A stretch of DNA of 64,000 nucleotides from Rhizorhabdus phycosphaerae (GCF_011044255.1 NZ_CP049107.1:3655001-3719000); one strand, 5' to 3'. Shown: positions 34,178-43,959, counted from the stretch's first letter. The notes: generated from the letters alone by a model not told the origin. A program made the numbers and translations.

Positions 34178-35608
34178 ATGACGATCCTTTCCGCAGACCC
34201 CCGCCATTTCCTCTATCGCGACGCGCTCGATCCCGATGCTGCGCTGCGGCTCACCGCGCAGACGCTGAAGGGCTGCGACGACGGGGAACTCTATCTTCAA
34301 TATCTGACGTCGGAGAGCTTCGGCTTCGACGATGGCCGGCTGAAGACGGCGGACTACAACACCCAGGCGGGGTTCGGCCTGCGGGGAGTATCGGGCGAGA
34401 CCACCGCCTTCGCGCACGCCAACGAATTGAGCGAGGCCGCAATCCTGCGCGCTGGCGAGACGATGACCTTGCTCGATCCGTCGACCGCCGTGCCCGCCCC
34501 GCCGCCGCGGCGCACCAACACCGGCCTCTACACCGCCGACGATCCGCTGGGCCTGATCTCCTTCGCGCGCAAGGTCGAGCTGTGCCAGCAGATCGACGCC
34601 GCCGCGCGCGCCCGCGATCCGCGTGTGCAGCAGGTGTCGGTCGGGCTGTCTGGCTCGTGGAGCGTGGTCGAGATCGTGCGTCCGGACGGATTCACCGCCT
34701 TCGACGTCCGTCCGCTCGTTCGCCTCAATGTCTCGATCGTGGTCGAGCAGAATGGCCGCCGCGAAAATGGCTTCTTCGGTCTCGGTGGGCGCTATCTCTA
34801 TGATCGCCTGTTCGAGCCGGCGACCTGGAACCGCGCGATCGACGAGGCGCTGTCGCAGGCGATCGTCAATCTCGACGCTGTCGCCGCACCTGCGGGCGAA
34901 ATGACCGTCGTGTGCGGCCCCGGCTGGCCGGGCGTGCTGTTGCACGAAGCGATCGGCCATGGCCTCGAAGGCGATTTCAACCGCAAGGGCACCTCAGCTT
35001 TCTCCGGCCGGATCGGCGAGCGGGTTGCGGCGCCGGGCGTCACCGTGGTCGACGATGGCTCGATCGCCGATCGCCGGGGTTCGCTGACGATCGACGACGA
35101 AGGCACGCCGACCCAGTGCAACGTCCTGATCGAGGACGGCATCCTCAAGGGCTATATCCACGACCGTCTCAACGCGCGCCTGATGGGCGTCGCGCCGACC
35201 GGCAATGGCCGGCGCGAAAGCTATGCCCATGCGCCGATGCCGCGCATGACCAATACGTTCATGTATGGCGGGCAGGCCGACCCGCAGGAGATCATCGCGC
35301 GGGCCGGCAACGGCATCTACGCCAAGAGCTTCGGCGGCGGGCAGGTCGACATCACCAGCGGCAAGTTCGTCTTCTCCTGCACCGAGGCGTACAAGATCGA
35401 GAATGGCAAGCTGACCGTGCCGATCAAGGGTGCGACGCTGATCGGCGATGGCCCTTCGGTGCTGACCAAGGTGACCGCGATCGGCAACGACATGGCGCTC
35501 GATGAAGGAGTCGGCATCTGCGGCAAGGGCGGTCAGTCGGTCCCCGCAGGCGTGGGTCAGCCGACGGTCATGATCTCGGGGCTTACCGTCGGCGGCACGG
35601 CGGCCTGA
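34178..35608 (+). CDS. tldD: TldD metalloprotease
   Basis: 476 residues. The zinc motif HEAIGHGLEGDFNRKGTSAF (HExxxH) sits near residue 250, and the C-terminal IGNGPSVLTKVTAIGNDM-type segment (LIGDGPSVLTKVTAIGNDM) matches TldD. With TldE it forms a protease that degrades unfolded peptides, matures microcin B17 and acts on CcdA. No tldE is nearby. Because TldD/E can trim RiPP leaders, its presence on the same chromosome as a lasso locus lacking B2 is worth noting, though no link is shown. Confidence 0.95.
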   Translation: MTILSADPRHFLYRDALDPDAALRLTAQTLKGCDDGELYLQYLTSESFGFDDGRLKTADYNTQAGFGLRGVSGETTAFAHANELSEAAILRAGETMTLLDPSTAVPAPPPRRTNTGLYTADDPLGLISFARKVELCQQIDAAARARDPRVQQVSVGLSGSWSVVEIVRPDGFTAFDVRPLVRLNVSIVVEQNGRRENGFFGLGGRYLYDRLFEPATWNRAIDEALSQAIVNLDAVAAPAGEMTVVCGPGWPGVLLHEAIGHGLEGDFNRKGTSAFSGRIGERVAAPGVTVVDDGSIADRRGSLTIDDEGTPTQCNVLIEDGILKGYIHDRLNARLMGVAPTGNGRRESYAHAPMPRMTNTFMYGGQADPQEIIARAGNGIYAKSFGGGQVDITSGKFVFSCTEAYKIENGKLTVPIKGATLIGDGPSVLTKVTAIGNDMALDEGVGICGKGGQSVPAGVGQPTVMISGLTVGGTAA

Positions 35609-35627
35609 CGGACTGAAAGGCGCGGCC

Positions 35628-36461
35628 ATGGGCATCGCGCTGGCACTGGGCGGAGGCGCCGCGCTCGGCTGGGCGCATATCGGCGTGCTGCGCGCGTTGC
35701 AGGAGCACCGCATCCCCATCAGGGCGATTACGGGCACCTCGATCGGGGCGCTGGCGGCGGTCTGCTATGCGGCGGGCCGCCTCGATCCGCTGGAGCGGAT
35801 CGCGCGTTCGACCAACTGGCTGCGGGTCCTGTCCTATCTCGACATTCATTTCCGACCGGGTGCGATGCTCGGCGGGCGCGGCATTTTGCGCGAGCTCGAA
35901 ATGCATCTCGGGCGGCTGCAGTTCCAGGAGCTGCTGATTCCCTCGGCGGTGGTCGCCTGTGACCTGGTGGCGGGCGAGCCGCTGATCATCGACCGTGGGC
36001 CGGTGACCCCGGCCATCATGGCATCGATCGCCATTCCCGGCCTGTTCCGGCCTGTCCAATATGAGGGCAAGTTCCTCGTCGATGGCGGGGTGGTCATGCC
36101 CGTGCCCGTCGCGGCGGCGCGCAAGATTGCGCCGAATCTTCCGATCGTGTCGGTCAATCTGCAGGGCGATTATCATGGACGCCGGGTCGCGACGGCGATC
36201 CGGGCGCGGCCTGCACGCAACCATCCGTCCATGGCGGTCGTTCGTGCATCGACGATGTTGCTGATGGCCGAACTTGCCCGCCACTCGCTGGCCCTCGATC
36301 CGCCCGACCATGCGCTCACCCTGCCGGTGGGGCATGTCGAGATCCACGACTTCACCCGTGCCGACGAACTGATCGCGATCGGCCGGCGCACGGTCGAGGC
36401 GGAGCTGGATGCGATCCGCGCGCTGGTCGACCGTTCGGCGTGGAGGGAGAGTAGACCGTGA
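35628..36461 (+). CDS. Patatin-like phospholipase family protein (RssA-like)
   Basis: 277 residues. The oxyanion-hole loop LGGGAALGWAHIG (7-19), nucleophile elbow GTSIG (Ser in G-x-S-x-G, about 45) and catalytic DGG (about 152-154) form the patatin Ser-Asp dyad. It is a cytosolic acyl hydrolase; its physiological substrate is unknown. It follows tldD by 19 bp and overlaps the DUF924 gene by 4 bp, so the three form one unit. Confidence 0.9.
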   Translation: MGIALALGGGAALGWAHIGVLRALQEHRIPIRAITGTSIGALAAVCYAAGRLDPLERIARSTNWLRVLSYLDIHFRPGAMLGGRGILRELEMHLGRLQFQELLIPSAVVACDLVAGEPLIIDRGPVTPAIMASIAIPGLFRPVQYEGKFLVDGGVVMPVPVAAARKIAPNLPIVSVNLQGDYHGRRVATAIRARPARNHPSMAVVRASTMLLMAELARHSLALDPPDHALTLPVGHVEIHDFTRADELIAIGRRTVEAELDAIRALVDRSAWRESRP

Positions 36462-37024
36462 ACCAAGCCGTCAATCGCGACGATGCCGCCCTGACTTCGG
36501 AGATTCTGGACTTCTGGTTCGGTGAGATCGGCCCGGACAAGTGGTGGGAGCGCTCGGCCGATACCGACGCGGTCATCGTCGAGCGGTTCCGCGACGTCTG
36601 GGAAGCATGGCGCAGCCGGACGCCCGACAGCTTTCTCGGCTCGCCGCGCGAGGCCCTGGCGGCCATCGTCCTGTTCGACCAGTTTTCCCGCAACATGTTT
36701 CGTGGCCATGCGGATGCCTTCTCGACGGACCCGCTCGCGCTTGCGATCGCCAAGGCAGCCGTCGATGCCGGACTGGACGACCAGCTGACGCCCGACGAAC
36801 GCAGCTTTTTGTACATGCCCTTCATGCACAGCGAGGCGATCGCGGATCAGCGCCGGTCGGTTGCGCTGTTCACCGCCCTGGGCAACGCCAATTCGCTCGA
36901 TTTTGCCCATAAACATCATGACATCATCGAGCGCTTCGGCCGTTTCCCCGCGCGCAACGCCGCGCTTGGCCGGACAAACCGCCCCGGCGAGGAAAGTGCC
37001 ATTGAAATGAGCAGCGACTGGTAG
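36458..37024 (+). CDS. DUF924 family protein
   Basis: 188 residues. Family hallmarks: EILDFWFGEIGPDKWWERS at the N-terminus, ALAAIVLFDQFSRNMFRGHADAFSTDPLALAIA in the middle, and FLYMPFMHSEAIADQRRSVALF with FAHKHHDIIERFGRFPARN near the end. It is a TPR-like helical protein of unknown function, very common in alphaproteobacteria. The last gene of the tldD-patatin unit. Confidence 0.88.
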   Translation: MNQAVNRDDAALTSEILDFWFGEIGPDKWWERSADTDAVIVERFRDVWEAWRSRTPDSFLGSPREALAAIVLFDQFSRNMFRGHADAFSTDPLALAIAKAAVDAGLDDQLTPDERSFLYMPFMHSEAIADQRRSVALFTALGNANSLDFAHKHHDIIERFGRFPARNAALGRTNRPGEESAIEMSSDW

Positions 37025-37143
37025 CCTTGTTCTGCCCAAAAAACGGGCAGGGCTTAACAATTGATCAAACTCTTTGCGGCGCCTTCGGTTCCCTGTCCGG
37101 TGCGCGGATAGGATTATCCAAGGAATCCAGCGCTTCCTCAAAT

Positions 37144-37158
37144 TGGCACGGCTTTTGC
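37144..37158 (+). promoter_or_regulatory. Sigma-54 promoter of glnK-amtB
   Basis: TGGCAC-ggctt-TTGC matches the -24/-12 sigma-54 consensus (TGGCAC-N5-TTGC) exactly. It lies 34 bp before the glnK start codon in the 168-bp intergenic region, as expected for NtrC-dependent nitrogen control. I could not identify a clear NtrC binding palindrome upstream by eye. Confidence 0.88.
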
Positions 37159-37192
37159 GAAGCAGATGTCGGGCTGAAAAGAGGGAGGCGTA

Positions 37193-37531
37193 ATGAAACT
37201 CGTCATTGCCATCATAAAGCCGTTCAAGCTGGACGAGGTGCGTGAAGCGCTTTCGGGCCTTGGCGTGCAGGGGATGACCGTCACCGAAGTAAAGGGCTTC
37301 GGACGGCAAAAGGGTCAGACCGAAATCTACCGGGGGGCCGAGTACAGCACCAACATGGTTCCGAAGATCAAGGTCGAGGTCGCCACGACCGATGACCTGT
37401 CCGGCCGGGTCGTCGAGGCGATCCAGCAGTCGGCCAACACCGGCGCCATCGGCGACGGCAAGATCTTCGTCCTCGACGTCGCTCAGGCCGTGCGCATCCG
37501 CACCGGCGAGACCGACGACGTCGCGCTCTGA
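37193..37531 (+). CDS. glnK: PII nitrogen regulatory protein
   Basis: 112 residues. The T-loop GRQKGQTEIYRGAEYSTNMVPK contains uridylylation site Tyr51, and the B/C-loop TGAIGDGKIFVLDV is present. PII senses 2-oxoglutarate and ATP/ADP and blocks AmtB when nitrogen is replete. A strong GAGGGAGG lies ahead of the ATG. The amtB gene follows after 14 bp, the conserved glnK-amtB operon, behind a sigma-54 promoter. Confidence 0.95.
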   Translation: MKLVIAIIKPFKLDEVREALSGLGVQGMTVTEVKGFGRQKGQTEIYRGAEYSTNMVPKIKVEVATTDDLSGRVVEAIQQSANTGAIGDGKIFVLDVAQAVRIRTGETDDVAL

Positions 37532-37545
37532 GAAAAGGGGGAAAC

Positions 37546-38970
37546 ATGAAGCTTCACCACAAGCTTGCGACAGGTTTCGGCGCTCTCGCCGTCTCCGCGC
37601 TGACCGCGATGCCCGCATGGGCCCAGGAAGGCCCGATCAAGGCCCCGACCGCCGAGCAGATGGCGACGATGGTCAACAAGGGCGACGTCTCCTGGATGCT
37701 CGTGTCCTCGGCCCTGGTGCTGATGATGTCGGTACCGGCTCTCGCGCTGTTCTACGGCGGTCTGGTCCGCACCAAGAACATGCTGTCCGTGCTGATGCAG
37801 GTCCTCGCGATCGTCTCGGTCGCCGCGCTCGTCTGGGTCGGCTGGGGCTATTCGATGGCGTTCACCTCCGGCGGTGACAACCACTTCTTCGGCGGCTTCT
37901 CGAAGGCCTTCCTCAAGGGTGTCGACGGCACCACGATGGCAGCGACCTTCTCCAACAACCTCTATCTGCCCGAATATGTGTTCGTCATCTTCCAGATGAC
38001 CTTCGCCTGCATCACGCCGGCTCTCATCGTCGGCGCCTTCGCCGAGCGCGTGAAGTTCTGGCCGCTGATGCTGTTCACCGTGCTGTGGCTGACCATCGTC
38101 TATTTCCCGATGGCGCACATGGTTTGGTACTGGGCGGGCCCCGACTTCCTGCCGGATGCTCCGAGCGATTACGGCCTGATCTGGGGCTGGGGTGCGCTCG
38201 ACTTCGCCGGTGGCACCGTCGTCCACATCAACGCTGGCATCGCAGGCCTCGCCGGCTGCCTCGTCCTCGGCAAGCGTATCGGTTACAAGAAGGAACCGAT
38301 GCCCCCGCACTCGCTGACCATGACCATGATCGGCGCGTCGCTGCTGTGGATCGGCTGGTTCGGTTTCAACGCCGGCTCCAACCTGGAAGCCAATGGCGTC
38401 ACCGCGGTCGCCTTCATCAACACCTTCGTCGCTACGGCCGCTGCGGCCCTGGCTTGGGCGCTGGTCGAGCAGCTCGTGCACGGCAAGCCTTCGCTTCTGG
38501 GTGCTGCCTCGGGTGCGGTGGCCGGTCTGGTCGCCATCACCCCGGCTGCGGGCTTCGCGGCTCCGGTCACCTCGATCATCCTGGGCGCCTTCGCTTCGGC
38601 CGTCTGCTTCTTCTTCGTCACCACGGTGAAGAACAAGCTCGGCTATGACGACACGCTCGATGTGTTCGGCATCCACTGCATCGGCGGCATCGTCGGCGCG
38701 ATCGGTACCGGCATCGTCGCCGACCCGGCGCTCGGTGGTCAGGGCTTCTTCGACTACACCGTCTTCCCTGCGGCGGTCGGCAGCTACGACATGATGGCCC
38801 AGGTCATCACGCAGACCAAGGCGGTCGGGCTGACCCTCGCTTTTTCGGGCATCGTCTCCGCGATCCTCTTCTTCGCCATCGACAAGACCATCGGTCTGCG
38901 TCCGACGCCCGAAGCCGAGGTCGAAGGTCTCGACATCTCCGAACATGGCGAGCGGGCCTACAACTACTGA
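37546..38970 (+). CDS. amtB: Ammonium transporter
   Basis: 474 residues with a cleavable signal (cleavage near AWAQE) and 11 membrane helices. Landmarks are LALFYGGLVRTKNMLS, the Phe-gate segment, FAGGTVVHINAGIAGL (the first twin-His region) and DDTLDVFGIHCIGGIVGAIGTGIVA (the second pore His). It conducts ammonium across the inner membrane and is gated by GlnK. A strong intrinsic terminator follows 64 bp downstream. Confidence 0.95.
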   Translation: MKLHHKLATGFGALAVSALTAMPAWAQEGPIKAPTAEQMATMVNKGDVSWMLVSSALVLMMSVPALALFYGGLVRTKNMLSVLMQVLAIVSVAALVWVGWGYSMAFTSGGDNHFFGGFSKAFLKGVDGTTMAATFSNNLYLPEYVFVIFQMTFACITPALIVGAFAERVKFWPLMLFTVLWLTIVYFPMAHMVWYWAGPDFLPDAPSDYGLIWGWGALDFAGGTVVHINAGIAGLAGCLVLGKRIGYKKEPMPPHSLTMTMIGASLLWIGWFGFNAGSNLEANGVTAVAFINTFVATAAAALAWALVEQLVHGKPSLLGAASGAVAGLVAITPAAGFAAPVTSIILGAFASAVCFFFVTTVKNKLGYDDTLDVFGIHCIGGIVGAIGTGIVADPALGGQGFFDYTVFPAAVGSYDMMAQVITQTKAVGLTLAFSGIVSAILFFAIDKTIGLRPTPEAEVEGLDISEHGERAYNY

Positions 38971-39033
38971 TTTCAAGAATTGGGGCCGCCCCGCAGCGGT
39001 GGCCCCTCCGGACGTTCCTCCTGCGAACGCACT

Positions 39034-39067
39034 GGGCCGGTGGGGAAACCCTCCGGCCCTTTTTTTG
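39034..39067 (+). terminator. Rho-independent terminator of glnK-amtB
   Basis: Stem GGGCCGG-t-GGG / CCC-t-CCGGCCC with a GAAA-type loop, directly followed by a run of seven T. This is a textbook intrinsic terminator placed between amtB and the next gene. Confidence 0.9.
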
Positions 39068-39129
39068 CGCCTATCCGGGCAACCACGCGGTGCGGGCGTC
39101 GTTTCCATGGCCTATATGTCGGACCAGAG

Positions 39130-39822
39130 ATGATCACAGTCGCGAGCTACAATATCCGCAAGGGCCTGGGCACCGATCGCCGCCGCCGGCCGGACCGCAT
39201 CCTAGACGTGCTGCACGAAGTGAGCGCGGACGTGGTTGCGCTGCAGGAAGCGGATCGCCGTTTCGGTGCGCGGCAGAGCGCGCTACCTTCGGACCTGATC
39301 GCGCGCGGCGAGTATAAGGCGGTGCCCTTCGACATCCGACCGGGCGGGATCGGCTGGCATGGCAATGCCATTCTGGTCCGCCATTCGGTCGACATCCTCG
39401 ACTATGTGCCGCTCGACCTGCCTCGTCTGGAGCCGCGCGGCGCGGTCCTTGCCGAACTGTCGATCGGGGGGAAGGCGCTGCGCATCGTCGGCATGCATCT
39501 CGATCTGTCGGGCCTGTGGCGCCGGCGGCAGGTGCGCGCAGTCATCGATCAGGTCCGCAGTCGTGCGCCCATGCCCACCGTCCTGATGGGCGACCTCAAC
39601 GAATGGTCGCTCAACGGCGGCTGCATGCGCGAGTTCGACGATGGCCATCATGTCGTGCCGCTCGGCCGCAGCTATCACAGCCGCCGGCCGGTCGGCTGCC
39701 TCGACCGTATCATCCTGACGCCCGACCTGCATCTCGTGGCCAGCGGCGTGCACAGCAGTGAGCGCGCCCGGCTGGCGTCGGATCACCTGCCTGTCTGGGC
39801 GAAGGTCAACTGGACGGACTGA
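39130..39822 (+). CDS. Endonuclease/exonuclease/phosphatase (EEP) family protein
   Basis: 230 residues from the ATG at 39130. The EEP fold motifs are VASYNIRKGLG (N in the metal site), VVALQEADRRF (catalytic Glu), VLMGDLNEWS (D-x-N) and SDHLPVWAKV (terminal DH pair). There is no signal peptide. Substrate could be DNA, a phospholipid or a phosphoinositide-like ester; these cannot be told apart by sequence alone. It is monocistronic after the amtB terminator. Confidence 0.88.
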   Translation: MITVASYNIRKGLGTDRRRRPDRILDVLHEVSADVVALQEADRRFGARQSALPSDLIARGEYKAVPFDIRPGGIGWHGNAILVRHSVDILDYVPLDLPRLEPRGAVLAELSIGGKALRIVGMHLDLSGLWRRRQVRAVIDQVRSRAPMPTVLMGDLNEWSLNGGCMREFDDGHHVVPLGRSYHSRRPVGCLDRIILTPDLHLVASGVHSSERARLASDHLPVWAKVNWTD

Positions 39823-39843
39823 ACGCCGTCCGGGATCGCAGGC

Positions 39844-40260
39844 TCAGCGCGGACCGATCAGCGGCTTGATCGGCGAGATGTCATAGCCCGCCGCAGCGGC
39901 CTTGGCAGCGAGCGCCTCGGCATCATCGCCTTCCAGCCCACGGGCGAGGGCCCAGACGAAGGTCGAGCGCGTGCCCGAGCGGCAATAGGCGAGCACCGGA
40001 CCACCGGCCTTGGCCAGCGCGTCGCGCATCGCCTCGACCTGGTTCAGCGAAAAGCCGCCATGGGTGATCGGGATCGCGACATAGGCGAGCCCGGCGGCGC
40101 GGGCGGCTTCGCGGATTTCGTCGCCCGAAGGCTGGCCGGGTTCTTCCTGCTCGGGCCGATTGTTGATCACCATGCGGAAGCCCTGTGCCGCCGCTGCCTC
40201 GACGTCCTCGACGCTGATCTGTGCTGCGACCGAAATGCTGTCGTCGATCTTGCGGAACAT
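39844..40260 (-). CDS. TIGR01244/DUF442 family protein (phosphatase-like fold)
   Basis: 138 residues. The family hallmarks are INNRPEQEEPGQPS (about 32-45) and VLAYCRSGTRSTFVWAL with the phosphatase-loop-like Cys. Related domains occur fused to beta-lactamase-fold persulfide dioxygenases, hence the sulfur-transferase annotation often used. No such partner is adjacent here. It lies 9 bp downstream of recQ on the same strand, so it is probably the second gene of a recQ unit. Confidence 0.85.
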   Translation of the reverse strand: MFRKIDDSISVAAQISVEDVEAAAAQGFRMVINNRPEQEEPGQPSGDEIREAARAAGLAYVAIPITHGGFSLNQVEAMRDALAKAGGPVLAYCRSGTRSTFVWALARGLEGDDAEALAAKAAAAGYDISPIKPLIGPR

Positions 40261-40269
40261 GGACGTCTC

Positions 40270-42036
40270 CTAATCCCCGTGCGTGCGAATGACGGCGAGG
40301 AAATCCTCGCCATAGGTTTCAAGCTTCTTCGCCCCTACGCCGGATATCTGCCCGAGGCCAGACAGAGTCTCTGGCCGGAAAGCCGCCATTTCGCGCAGCG
40401 TCGCGTCATTGAACACGACATAGGGCGGCACACCCTGCGCCCGGGCAAGGTCGCGGCGCAGCTCGCGCAGCTTCTCGAACAGCGGATCGTGCGGATGATC
40501 CTCGGCGCCACGCTGGCGCCGCTTGCGGCTGCGTTCGGGGGGCAGGACGAGCGGCACCTTGTCTTCGCCCTTCAATATGCCCCGCGCGGCCGGGCCGAAG
40601 GACAGGCCGCCATATTCGTCGGCGCGCAGCGCATCGCGCGCCAGCAGGGCGCGGGCCACCGGTTTGATGAGCTTGAGCTCGCCTTCGTCCGCTATGCCGA
40701 ACACCGACAGCCGGTTGTGCCCGGCCATCAGGATCTTCTCGGTCTCGCGTCCACTGAGCACGTCGGTGAGATGCGTGACGCCGTAGCGCATCTCGGTCCG
40801 GAAGGCGGCGGAGAGCAGTTTCTGCGCGACCAACGTGGCGTCGATCCCGGTCGGCGGCGACAGGCAATTGTCGCAATTGCCGCAGCGCTCGGGCGGGTCC
40901 TCGCCGAAATGACCGAGCAATATGGCGCGCCGGCAGGTCGGCGCCTCGACCAGCATCGCCATTGCGTTGAGCCGCTGGCGCTCGCCCGCGCGACGGCTCT
41001 CCTCGACGTCGGTCTCGATCCGGCGCCGCGCCCGGGCGAAGTCCTCGGCGCCCCAGAACAGCTGGGTAGCGGCGGGTTCGCCATCGCGGCCGGCGCGGCC
41101 GGTTTCCTGATAATAGGCCTCGATCGACTTGGGCAGGCCGGCATGGGCGACGAAGCGGACATCGGGCTTGTCGATTCCCATGCCGAAGGCGACCGTCGCG
41201 ACCATCACCATATCCTCGGACGCGACGAATGCCTTCTGGTTGGCGGCCCGGATCGCCGGGTCGAGCCCGGCATGATAGGCGCGGGCCGATCGCCCCGCCG
41301 CCGAAAGCTGCGCGGCGAGCCGTTCGGTGGCGTCGCGGGTCGGGGCATAGACGATGCCGGGGCCGGGATTGTCGTCGATGAAGCCGGCGATCTGCCGCGA
41401 CACGCCATCGCGCGGGGTGATTCCATAGCGGATATTGGGCCGGTCGAAGCCGGCGAGGATCAGCCCATCGGGTTCGATGCCGAGTTGCGCCAATATGTCG
41501 TCGCGGGTGTGCCGGTCGGCGGTCGCGGTCAGCGCCAGCCGGGGCACGTCCGGGCGCGCGTCGAGCAGCCCGCGCAGCAGGCGGTAATCGGGCCGGAAAT
41601 CATGCCCCCATTCGGACACGCAATGCGCCTCGTCGATCGCGATCAGCGCCAGCGGGATCTGTGCGATCAGGCGGCGGAAGCTGTCGGAAGAGACGCGCTC
41701 GGGTGCGACATAGAGCAGGTCGAGCGATCCCGACCGCAGCCGGTCGATCGTCTCGTCGCGATTGTCATCGGCCGAGGTGAGCGCGGCGGCGCGGATACCG
41801 GCGGCTTCGGCCGATCGCACCTGATCGTGCATCAGGGCGATCAGCGGCGAGATGACGAGGCCCGTGCCCGGGCGGCATAGCGCGGGAATCTGGTATGTCA
41901 GCGACTTGCCGGCGCCGGTGGGCATCACGGCCAGCGTGCCCAGCCCGGCCATGACCCGTTCGATCACATCGGTCTGGCGGCCCCGGAACTGCGCATAGCC
42001 GAAGGTCTGTTGCAGGGCTTCCAGGGGGGTGGGCAT
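40270..42036 (-). CDS. recQ: ATP-dependent DNA helicase RecQ
   Basis: 588 residues. Walker A MPTGAGKSLTYQIPAL (about 38-53), DEAH-box IAIDEAHCVSEWGHDFRPDY, motif VI YYQETGRAGRDG, the RecQ zinc cluster CGNCDNC, the RQC winged helix and a C-terminal HRDC domain are all present. It unwinds DNA 3'-5' in recombination and fork repair. The arginine finger and aromatic-rich loop look intact. Confidence 0.95.
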   Translation of the reverse strand: MPTPLEALQQTFGYAQFRGRQTDVIERVMAGLGTLAVMPTGAGKSLTYQIPALCRPGTGLVISPLIALMHDQVRSAEAAGIRAAALTSADDNRDETIDRLRSGSLDLLYVAPERVSSDSFRRLIAQIPLALIAIDEAHCVSEWGHDFRPDYRLLRGLLDARPDVPRLALTATADRHTRDDILAQLGIEPDGLILAGFDRPNIRYGITPRDGVSRQIAGFIDDNPGPGIVYAPTRDATERLAAQLSAAGRSARAYHAGLDPAIRAANQKAFVASEDMVMVATVAFGMGIDKPDVRFVAHAGLPKSIEAYYQETGRAGRDGEPAATQLFWGAEDFARARRRIETDVEESRRAGERQRLNAMAMLVEAPTCRRAILLGHFGEDPPERCGNCDNCLSPPTGIDATLVAQKLLSAAFRTEMRYGVTHLTDVLSGRETEKILMAGHNRLSVFGIADEGELKLIKPVARALLARDALRADEYGGLSFGPAARGILKGEDKVPLVLPPERSRKRRQRGAEDHPHDPLFEKLRELRRDLARAQGVPPYVVFNDATLREMAAFRPETLSGLGQISGVGAKKLETYGEDFLAVIRTHGD

Positions 42037-42144
42037 GGCGGCCTTCTAGAGGGCTGGCAGCTGAGGTCAAAGGCGCGATCGCGAAATCGCGGTCAAGCCA
42101 TGCGCTTATCTTGCGAGGTCTCTCCGCTGGCGCGATGCTGCCCG

Positions 42145-43959
42145 TCAGGCCGCCTCGCGTTCCTCGGACTCGCTCGCCTGGCGCATCCACATCTCGGCAT
42201 AGAGGCCGTCGCGCCCCATCAGCTCGGCATGGGTGCCGCGCTCGACGATCTGGCCCGCCTCCAGCACGACGATCTCGTCGGCATGGACGATCGTCGACAG
42301 GCGATGGGCGATGACGATCGTCGTGCGCCCCTCCTCGACGTTGCGCAGCGTCGACTGGATGTCGGCTTCGGTCCGGCTGTCCAGCGCGCTGGTTGCCTCG
42401 TCGAGGATCAGGATGGGAGGATTTTTGAGCAGGGTCCGTGCGATGGCGACGCGCTGCTTCTCGCCGCCCGACAGTTTCAGGCCGCGTTCGCCGACCTTGG
42501 TGTCATAGCCCAGCGGCAGCGAGAGGATGAAGTCGTGGATCGATGCGCCGCGCGCGGCCGCCTCGATCTCCGCCTGTGTCGCACCCTCGCGACCGTAGCC
42601 GATATTATAGCCGATCGTGTCGTTGAACAGGACGGTGTCCTGCGGGACGATGCCGATCGACCTCCGAAGAGAGTCCTGTGTCACCTCCGCAATGTCCTGA
42701 TCGTCGATCAGGACGCGGCCGCCCGTGATGTCGTAGAAGCGATAGAGAATGCGCGCGAGGGTGGACTTGCCCGCTCCCGACGGCCCGACGACCGCCAGAG
42801 TCCCGCCCGCCGGGATGGTCAGGTCGATGCCTTTCAGGATCGACCGCTCGGGATCATAGGCGAAATGGACGTCGTCGAACCGCACCATGCCACCCCGTAC
42901 GACCAGCGCAGGCGCGCCGGGTTTGTCCACGACCTCGGCCGGGGTATCGATCAGCCGAAACATGGCCTCCATATCGATCAGCCCCTGCCGGATCTCGCGA
43001 TAGACCATGCCCAGCAGGTCGAGCGGGCGGAACAGCTGCATGAGGATCGTGTTCACGAATACGACGTCGCCGGGCGAGAACCAGCCCCGGCTCCAGCCAT
43101 AGACGCTGTAGCCCATGGCGCCGGCCATCATCAGGTTGGTGATCAGGGCCTGGCCGACATTGAGCCATGCCAGCGAGGTTTCGTTGCGCGTGGCGGCGCG
43201 GGCATAGGCCGCCACTGCCCGGCCGTAATTTTCGGTCTCGCGCCGCTCGGCGCTGAAATATTTGACGGTCTCATAGTTGAGCAGCGAATCGACCGCGCGC
43301 GCCGAAGCGCGCGTATCGGACTCGACCATCTCGCGGCGCATCTTCGCACGCCATTCGGTCACCTTCTGGGTGAAGACCGTGTACGCGGCGATTGCGAGCA
43401 GCGTGGCCACGACCAGCTCGATGCCGAATTTGAAGAAGAAGATCAGGCAGACGGCGGTCAGCTCGAAAATGGTCGGTCCGATGTTGAACAGCAGGAAGTA
43501 GAGCATCGTGTCGATGCTCTTGGTGCCACGCTCGACGATCTTGGTGAGGGCACCGGTCCGGCGTTCGAGATGGTAGCGGAGCGACAGGCGGTGCAACTGG
43601 CCGAACACTTCGACCGAAAGCCGCCGTGCCGCGTCCTGGCCGACCAGTTCGAAGATCGCATTGCGCAGATTGTCGAACAGCACGCCGCCGAAGCGGGCTG
43701 CCGCATAGGCAAGGACAAGCGCCAGCGCGATCGTCACGCCAGGTTCGAAGCCAGGCGCCATCCGGTCGATCACCGCCTTATAGGCGAAGGGCATCAGCAG
43801 GACCGCGCCCTTCGCCGCCAGCACGAGCAGCATTGCGATCACGACCCGCGCACGGAGCGTCGGGGCGTCCTTCGGCCAGAGATAGGGCAGGAAGCGTTTC
43901 AGCGTCGCCCATCCCTGTTCGGGAACGGCGGTGGAGGCGGAGAAATGGTCAGGAGGCAT
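42145..43959 (-). CDS. Atm1/HMT1-type ABC exporter (ABCB, membrane + ATPase)
   Basis: 604 residues. Six membrane helices (about 40-330) are followed by an intact NBD: Walker A GPSGAGKSTLARIL, signature LSGGEKQRVAIAR and Walker B LILDEATSALD. The membrane part (YFLLFNIGPTIFELTAVCLIFFFKFG, KYFSAERRETENYGRA) matches the Atm1/HMT1 branch, which exports glutathione-bound metals or sulfur species. All motifs here are complete, in contrast with the degenerate ABC protein at 1-1558. Confidence 0.9.
   Translation of the reverse strand: MPPDHFSASTAVPEQGWATLKRFLPYLWPKDAPTLRARVVIAMLLVLAAKGAVLLMPFAYKAVIDRMAPGFEPGVTIALALVLAYAAARFGGVLFDNLRNAIFELVGQDAARRLSVEVFGQLHRLSLRYHLERRTGALTKIVERGTKSIDTMLYFLLFNIGPTIFELTAVCLIFFFKFGIELVVATLLAIAAYTVFTQKVTEWRAKMRREMVESDTRASARAVDSLLNYETVKYFSAERRETENYGRAVAAYARAATRNETSLAWLNVGQALITNLMMAGAMGYSVYGWSRGWFSPGDVVFVNTILMQLFRPLDLLGMVYREIRQGLIDMEAMFRLIDTPAEVVDKPGAPALVVRGGMVRFDDVHFAYDPERSILKGIDLTIPAGGTLAVVGPSGAGKSTLARILYRFYDITGGRVLIDDQDIAEVTQDSLRRSIGIVPQDTVLFNDTIGYNIGYGREGATQAEIEAAARGASIHDFILSLPLGYDTKVGERGLKLSGGEKQRVAIARTLLKNPPILILDEATSALDSRTEADIQSTLRNVEEGRTTIVIAHRLSTIVHADEIVVLEAGQIVERGTHAELMGRDGLYAEMWMRQASESEEREAA

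Noticed and set aside
37031-37049. CTGCCC-N7-GGGCAG hairpin after the DUF924 gene as a terminator
   Set aside because: The stem is short and there is no T run on either strand.
37483-39108. 541-codon minus-strand frame opposite amtB
   Set aside because: Antisense shadow of a GC-rich gene; composition is Asp/Gly/Arg-rich with no domain, while amtB is clear.
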